Assembly (NCBI GenBank): GCA_039184055.1
Contig: JBCDBH010000039.1
Location: 1-26,100 of the forward strand
Direction of reading: 5' to 3'
DNA length: 26,100 bases
Origin: JBCDBH01 sp039184055
GTDB taxonomy: Bacteria > Acidobacteriota > Thermoanaerobaculia > Multivoradales > J023
Position numbers and translations under genes: made by a program. The notes below the pieces were generated by a model. That model was not told where the DNA came from. It did not search any database and saw nothing but the letters and a program-made list of their open reading frames with translations. Positions 22,771 to 26,100 of the stretch are shown here, one piece after another. Each line of letters begins with the position of its first letter. Position 1 is the stretch's first letter.

Positions 22771-22803
22771 GCCCCAGCCGCCAGAGCACCAAACCAGCCG
22801 TCC

Positions 22804-23184
22804 GTGTCGGAAGCTTTCCATCATCAGCCGCATCGTCGTGCCAAGGGTCGGGTCGGGGAGCGTGAAGCGGTCGCCTGGCTGAAACGTCACGGCATGCGGA
22901 TTCTCGATCGCAACGTCACCACCAAAGCGGGGGAGATCGACATCGTCGCGCGCGACGGTGACACCCTGGTGTACGTCGAGGTCAAAGCTCGAGCCGATAG
23001 CAGTCACGGCAGCGCGCTCGACGCGGTCACTCCGGCAAAGCAGCGCCGGGTGGCGCGAGCGGGCGCGCTCGATCTGGCGCGTCGGCGATGGACCGGGCCA
23101 TGTCGGTTCGATGTCTTGGCGCTCGATTGGCATGATGGTGAGTGGTGCTTCACCCACGTACCGGATGCCTTTTTCGCCAGCTGA
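22804..23184 (+). CDS. YraN family (UPF0102) endonuclease-like protein
   Basis: The protein has 126 residues, starting with GTG. GRVGEREAVAWLKRHGMRILDRNVTTKAGEIDIVARDGDTLVYVEVKAR contains the E-x(n)-D-x(n)-E-x-K restriction-nuclease-like core (Glu of GE, Asp of ID, EVK), the full signature of the YraN fold. YraN proteins are conserved near rnhB or lspA-type genes in many bacteria; the role is unproven, with DNA processing and recombination suggested. It follows def by 33 nt and likely shares its transcript. The Shine-Dalgarno is weak. Confidence 0.93.
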   Translation: MSEAFHHQPHRRAKGRVGEREAVAWLKRHGMRILDRNVTTKAGEIDIVARDGDTLVYVEVKARADSSHGSALDAVTPAKQRRVARAGALDLARRRWTGPCRFDVLALDWHDGEWCFTHVPDAFFAS

Positions 23185-23196
23185 CCGTTTTCCCGC

Positions 23197-23225
23197 TTGA
23201 CACGGTCTGCGCCGATCACTATCCT
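23197..23225 (+). promoter_or_regulatory. Sigma70-like promoter for tRNA-Gly(GCC)-tRNA-Cys
   Basis: A perfect TTGACA (23197-23202), a 17-bp spacer and TATCCT (23220-23225) lie directly after yraN. Transcription should begin near 23232, about 60 nt before the first tRNA. It is the best promoter match in the window. Confidence 0.8.
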
Positions 23226-23291
23226 TTCCGTCCTCGTGCCGCAGCGGTACATTTACGGTGGCCGAGGTCGGTTCTCGGACCGGTTTGACAA

Positions 23292-23366
23292 GCGGGAATA
23301 GCTCAGTGGTAGAGCACAACCTTGCCAAGGTTGGGGTCGCGGGTTCGAATCCCGTTTCCCGCTCCA
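23292..23366 (+). tRNA. tRNA-Gly (anticodon GCC)
   Basis: The gene is 75 nt including CCA. The acceptor stem GCGGGAA/TTCCCGC is fully paired. The D arm is GCTC-AGTGGTA-GAGC. The anticodon stem CAACC/GGTTG surrounds the loop TTGCCAA, so the anticodon is GCC and reads GGC and GGU. The T arm is GCGGG-TTCGAAT-CCCGT, and the discriminator is T. It is separated from tRNA-Cys by 23 nt, and the two probably share one precursor. Confidence 0.98.
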
Positions 23367-23389
23367 TCTCTCCTTTCTAGCCCCTCTAG

Positions 23390-23464
23390 GGCGACGTGGC
23401 CAAGTGGTAAGGCAAGGGTCTGCAAAACCCTCATTCGCCGGTTCGAATCCGGCCGTCGCCTCCA
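23390..23464 (+). tRNA. tRNA-Cys (anticodon GCA)
   Basis: The gene is 75 nt including CCA. The acceptor stem GGCGACG/CGTCGCC is complete, with discriminator T. The anticodon stem AGGGT/ACCCT encloses CTGCAAA, giving anticodon GCA. The T arm is GCCGG-TTCGAAT-CCGGC. The D arm has the A13-A22 mismatch common in cysteine tRNAs. No terminator is seen after it. Confidence 0.98.
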
Positions 23465-23536
23465 CGTGTCCGAAATACCCGTAGCCTCCCAATCGATATC
23501 GAGAGTCAGCTTGCGGTTCGCCGTCTGTTCGAAGCG

Positions 23537-23566
23537 TTCCATGCTGCGTACCTGGGTTGGTACACT
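23537..23566 (+). promoter_or_regulatory. Candidate promoter and operator of the ring-cleavage operon
   Basis: TTCCAT (23537-23542), an 18-bp spacer and TACACT (23561-23566) form a fair promoter about 32 nt before the dioxygenase ATG. Inside the spacer the inverted repeat GTACC-6 nt-GGTAC (23548-23563) overlaps the -10 box, the position expected for a repressor. MhqR-type MarR repressors control this gene pair in Bacillus; no such gene is in the window. Confidence 0.45.
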
Positions 23567-23598
23567 CGACTCGAACCCTGGAAATATGGAGGCAACCG

Positions 23599-24549
23599 AT
23601 GAGCGGACCGATCCTCGGTCTTCACCACGTCACGGCAATCGCCCGAGACCCCCAGCAGAACGTCGACTTCTACACCAAGGCCCTCGGTCTTCGGCTGGTC
23701 AAACGTACCGTCAATTTCGATAGCCCCGAGACCTACCACCTCTACTTTGGTGACGAGCAAGGGCGCCCGGGAACCATCATGACCTTCTTCCCGTGGCCCA
23801 TGGCGGCGCGTGGAAGCCGTGGTGCGGGCCAGGCGGCGGTCACCTCGTTCAGCGTGCCACCGGGTTCGCTTCCCGCGTGGCAGCGACGCCTGCGCGATCT
23901 CGGCGTGGTCGTCGAGCAGCCCTACGAGCGTTTCGACGAGGAAGTCTTGACCATCCTCGACCCCGACGGCTTGATGCTCGAGCTGGTGGCACACGAAGAC
24001 GTCGCTGAGCAGCCCGGGTGGCCTCAAGGGCCGGTGGACGAGACCGAGGCGATTCGTGGTTTTCACAGCGTCACCTTGTGGCAACAGGGCTACGAAGCGA
24101 CCGCCGAGCTGCTGACCGATGGCATGGGTTTTCGCCAAACCCACAGCGCCGACAACCGTTTCCGCTTCGAAGTCGGGGACGGTGGTTTGGGTACGCTGGT
24201 CGACGTGTTGTGTGTGCCCGATGCTTCCTACGGTCGGATCAGCGCCGGCACCGTGCACCACGTCGCCTGGCGTGCCGCCGACGACGCCGATCAGGCCGCG
24301 TGGCGCGAGCGTCTTTCCGGGCGTGGATTGAACGTCACGCCGGTGCTCGATCGCAACTACTTCCGCTCGATCTACTTCCGTGAGCCGGGTGGGGTTCTCT
24401 TCGAGCTCGCTACCGATCCGCCGGGTTTTACCGCTGATGAACCCGTCGAGACGTTGGGCACCGAGCTCAAATTGCCATCCTGGCTCGAGCCGCGCCGACA
24501 GCGCATCGAAGGGGCCTTGCCGCCTCTGGTCGTCGATAGCAAGGGCTGA
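23599..24549 (+). CDS. Ring-cleaving dioxygenase, MhqO/MhqE-like (VOC superfamily)
   Basis: The protein has 316 residues from the ATG at 23599, with GGAGG 7 nt upstream. Two glyoxalase/VOC modules are visible. The first begins LGLHHVTAIARDPQQNVDFYTKALGLRLVKRTVNFD. The second starts near residue 150 (IRGFHSVTLWQQGYEATAELLTDGMGF) and includes GTVHHVAWRAADD and FREPGGVLFELATDPPGFT. His of GLHHV and VHHV and Glu of LFELATD are the expected metal ligands. These enzymes open hydroquinone or catechol rings with Fe2+ and O2; MhqO and MhqE of Bacillus protect against quinones. The next gene, four bases on, is the MhqD-like hydrolase, the same pairing as in Bacillus. The substrate is inferred. Confidence 0.88.
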   Translation: MSGPILGLHHVTAIARDPQQNVDFYTKALGLRLVKRTVNFDSPETYHLYFGDEQGRPGTIMTFFPWPMAARGSRGAGQAAVTSFSVPPGSLPAWQRRLRDLGVVVEQPYERFDEEVLTILDPDGLMLELVAHEDVAEQPGWPQGPVDETEAIRGFHSVTLWQQGYEATAELLTDGMGFRQTHSADNRFRFEVGDGGLGTLVDVLCVPDASYGRISAGTVHHVAWRAADDADQAAWRERLSGRGLNVTPVLDRNYFRSIYFREPGGVLFELATDPPGFTADEPVETLGTELKLPSWLEPRRQRIEGALPPLVVDSKG

Positions 24550-24552
24550 TCC

Positions 24553-25215
24553 ATGGCCTTCGATGCCGATCCACACGCCAATCCACCGCTGGTCACCGCC
24601 GGGGCGCCACTCGACGCGGCTAGCGTCGCGGTCGTCCTCATCCATGGACGCGGCTCCACGGCTGAGGACATCATCGGGCTCGCCAGACCACTCGCGGTCC
24701 CGGGCTGTGCCTTCGTCGCTCCTCAGGCGGCGCTGCGTACCTGGTATCCACAGAGTTTCATGGCGCCGACCGACGCCAACGAGCCGTGGTTGAGCTCGGC
24801 CCGACGCATGGTCGAAGCCTTGGTGGCCCGGCTCGATGAAGACGGGCCGGGACGGGAGCGGACCTTTCTTGCCGGCTTCTCCCAGGGGGCGTGTCTAGCG
24901 ATCGATGTCGCGGTTCGTATCGGTGCGCCGCTGGCCGGCGCCATCGCGTACACGGGAGGGTTGATCGGCCCTCCCGACAGCGACTTCTCGACCACCGGGA
25001 AAGACCTGGACGGGGCGTCGATTCTCCTTGCTGCGGGCGATCCCGATCCCCACGTACCCTTCGCGCGTGTCGAGCAGACGGCCGAGGTCTGTCGCCGGCT
25101 CGGCGCCACGGTGGATGTGCGCCGGTATCCGGGCATGCCCCATACGATCAATGAGGAAGAGCTGGCGTTGAGTCGGGCGATGATCGAGCGACTGGTCGGC
25201 TCTTTGTCCTCTTGA
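24553..25215 (+). CDS. Phospholipase/carboxylesterase family hydrolase, MhqD-like
   Basis: The protein has 220 residues and an alpha/beta hydrolase fold (Abhydrolase_2). VVLIHGRGSTAEDIIGLARPL forms the oxyanion hole, and FLAGFSQGACLAIDVA carries the nucleophilic Ser in GFSQG. AAGDPDPHVPFARV holds the catalytic Asp, and YPGMPHTINEEEL the catalytic His. No signal peptide is present, so it is cytoplasmic. It begins three nt after the dioxygenase stop and is certainly co-transcribed. In Bacillus the equivalent MhqD accompanies the ring-cleaving dioxygenase in quinone resistance, which suggests it hydrolyses a ring-fission product or an ester precursor. A short inverted repeat (25206-25221) spans the stop but has no T-tract. 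Confidence 0.9.
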   Translation: MAFDADPHANPPLVTAGAPLDAASVAVVLIHGRGSTAEDIIGLARPLAVPGCAFVAPQAALRTWYPQSFMAPTDANEPWLSSARRMVEALVARLDEDGPGRERTFLAGFSQGACLAIDVAVRIGAPLAGAIAYTGGLIGPPDSDFSTTGKDLDGASILLAAGDPDPHVPFARVEQTAEVCRRLGATVDVRRYPGMPHTINEEELALSRAMIERLVGSLSS

Positions 25216-25276
25216 GAGGACGAGATGGAGCGTCTTACAGGCTTGTGAAGGGTCGATAGGGGAGAATTCTCTTTAT

Positions 25277-25313
25277 TTGGCTCCATTTCGTCGATTTCTA
25301 GATATTCATATCT
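25277..25313 (+). promoter_or_regulatory. AT-rich promoter region with inverted repeat before the Arg-rich secreted protein
   Basis: In this GC-rich genome 25266-25315 is markedly AT-rich. TTGGCT (25277-25282) and AGATAT (25300-25305) stand 17 bp apart, and the latter is half of a perfect repeat AGATAT-TC-ATATCT (25300-25313). This could be a promoter overlapped by an operator. The boxes are weak matches. Confidence 0.4.
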
Positions 25314-25354
25314 TGGCATGCACCTCGCATAAGGAATGGGCAGGAGGTTGAATC

Positions 25355-26100
25355 ATGCGAGACCGCACACTTCATCGAACGACAGCCGCAGCCGCCCTCG
25401 GGCTCGCCGCACTGCTCATGTTTCCCGCCTTGTCTTCGGCGAGTGACGGAGAGCGGCGGGTCCGCTCCTCGGAAGCCAAGACCAAGCGCGCCGAAACCCG
25501 TCGTGTAGAAGCGCGTGAACGCCACGGTCATCGTCATGACCAGCGCGACGAACGCTACGAACGTCGTGACAACCGTCGCGATCGAGTCGAGCGCCACAAG
25601 GATCGTCGGGAGCGTTACGACAACCGTCGCGAACGCCATGACGACCGGAAGCGCTACGACCGGAAACGCTACGACAACCGGTACGAGCGGAAACACGATC
25701 GCTATCGCTACGATCGCTATCGCTACGACCGTCATCGTGATCGGCGTCACGAGCGTCACGAACGCTACGAAGATCGTCGCCGGTCGCGTTTCTCGATCGG
25801 CTTCTCACCGGGTCACGGCGTCCATCTACGTTACGACTCGCACCAGGCCAAACGGTACTATCCGCGTCGCTACGGGCACCACTCCGATTGGAATCGCTAC
25901 GAGCGCTATCGGGTGAAGCCATACCATGATCGTCACTTCGATCGTCACGTCTACGACTGGGATTCGCACCACGAGTACTGCAGGTATAGCGGGTGCGCGT
26001 CGTGTCGGGGCCGGCACTTCTCGATCCCGAGCGCGGTGTCGGTCTACGGTTCCTCATCGGCCTACGATCCCTACTACTGGGGTGAGGTCTACGATCCCTA
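25355..26100 (+). CDS. Secreted Arg/His/Asp/Tyr-rich repeat protein (partial, runs off right edge)
   Basis: 248 codons are present; the 3' end is outside the window. GGAGG lies 8 nt before the ATG. A signal peptide (about 1-29: RTTAAAALGLAALLMFPALSSA) predicts export. Residues about 35-150 are almost only R, D, Y, H, E and K, in degenerate units such as RYDNRRER, KRYDRK and RYRYDR. A perfect 15-bp tandem duplication (25697-25711 and 25712-25726) encodes DRYRY twice. From about 150 the composition changes: FSIGFSPGHGVHLRY, Tyr/His-rich stretches, a cysteine trio (YCRYSGCASC) and a Tyr/Ser/Pro-rich end. No known domain is recognised. The very basic, His-rich mature protein may bind polyanions, DNA, cell-wall polymer or metal. 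Real coding is supported by the signal peptide, the ribosome site and uninterrupted frame. Confidence 0.75.
   Translation, partial: MRDRTLHRTTAAAALGLAALLMFPALSSASDGERRVRSSEAKTKRAETRRVEARERHGHRHDQRDERYERRDNRRDRVERHKDRRERYDNRRERHDDRKRYDRKRYDNRYERKHDRYRYDRYRYDRHRDRRHERHERYEDRRRSRFSIGFSPGHGVHLRYDSHQAKRYYPRRYGHHSDWNRYERYRVKPYHDRHFDRHVYDWDSHHEYCRYSGCASCRGRHFSIPSAVSVYGSSSAYDPYYWGEVYDP

Noticed and set aside
23285..23290. TTGACA just before tRNA-Gly(GCC)
   Set aside because: It lies one base before the mature tRNA, so a -10 box would fall inside the tRNA; the promoter at 23197-23225 is better placed.
21787..23367. 526-codon open frame on the minus strand
   Set aside because: It is the antisense shadow of the TPR-cNMP gene, def and yraN, whose motifs are clear; it also crosses the tRNA-Gly gene and has no recognisable domain or ribosome site.
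25206..25221. Inverted repeat GTCCTCT-TG-AGAGGAC over the MhqD-like gene stop as a terminator
   Set aside because: The loop is only two bases and no T-tract follows.
25515..25790. Repeats in the Arg-rich gene as a CRISPR array
   Set aside because: Units are short, degenerate, in frame and without regular spacers; they are coding repeats.
25416..26057. Long minus-strand frames opposite the Arg-rich secreted protein
   Set aside because: They mirror its repetitive codons. The plus frame has a strong ribosome site and a signal peptide; the minus frames have neither.

Overview
The window is high-GC DNA (roughly two thirds G+C by eye) from a free-living diderm bacterium. The outer membrane is implied by a complete tolQ-tolR-tolA-tolB-pal-cpoB operon, lspA and lipobox proteins. 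The gene mix (tandem secreted amidohydrolases, bactofilin, ETF, a TPR/cyclic-nucleotide-domain protein, a GYF_2-AIM24 fusion) fits Acidobacteriota or a neighbouring phylum best. That placement is inference from gene content; there is no rRNA here. Several good sigma70-like promoters (TTGACA/TTGACC with 17-18 bp to TATACT-like boxes) are visible.

Layout. 1-3676 (minus): three overlapping genes for secreted amidohydrolase-family proteins, only the middle one with the metal-binding HxH motif; the last runs off the left edge. 3947-4213 (minus): ribosomal protein S20 with its own promoter and a leader of about 155 nt. 4418-9189 (minus): the Tol-Pal cell-envelope operon, with a second promoter before pal. 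9190-9594: divergent intergenic region containing hairpins. 9595-12603 (plus): etfB-etfA, then a GYF_2-AIM24 protein. 12651-12974 (minus): a small unknown gene ending in a clear intrinsic terminator. 13088-18829 (plus): tRNA-Gly(CCC), bactofilin, alanine dehydrogenase, then an overlapping trio: an asparagine-synthetase-like ATP-dependent ligase, a radical SAM protein and a halogenase-like flavoprotein. 18826-21197 (minus): small membrane protein, thiE, lspA, rluD, all overlapping. 21352-23184 (plus): TPR-cNMP protein, peptide deformylase, YraN. 23292-23464: tRNA-Gly(GCC) and tRNA-Cys(GCA). 23599-25215: a two-gene quinone-detoxification-like operon (ring-cleaving dioxygenase plus carboxylesterase). 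25355-end: a secreted, extremely Arg/His/Asp/Tyr-rich protein cut by the right edge.

The most interesting part is the trio at 14971-18829. An amide-bond-forming ligase without a working glutaminase site, a radical SAM enzyme and a flavoprotein with a broken halogenase signature are translationally coupled downstream of alanine dehydrogenase. Together they look like an uncharacterised small-molecule or peptide-modification pathway. Its substrate is not visible here. No CRISPR array, insertion sequence, integrase or phage gene was seen; the region looks like stable chromosome.
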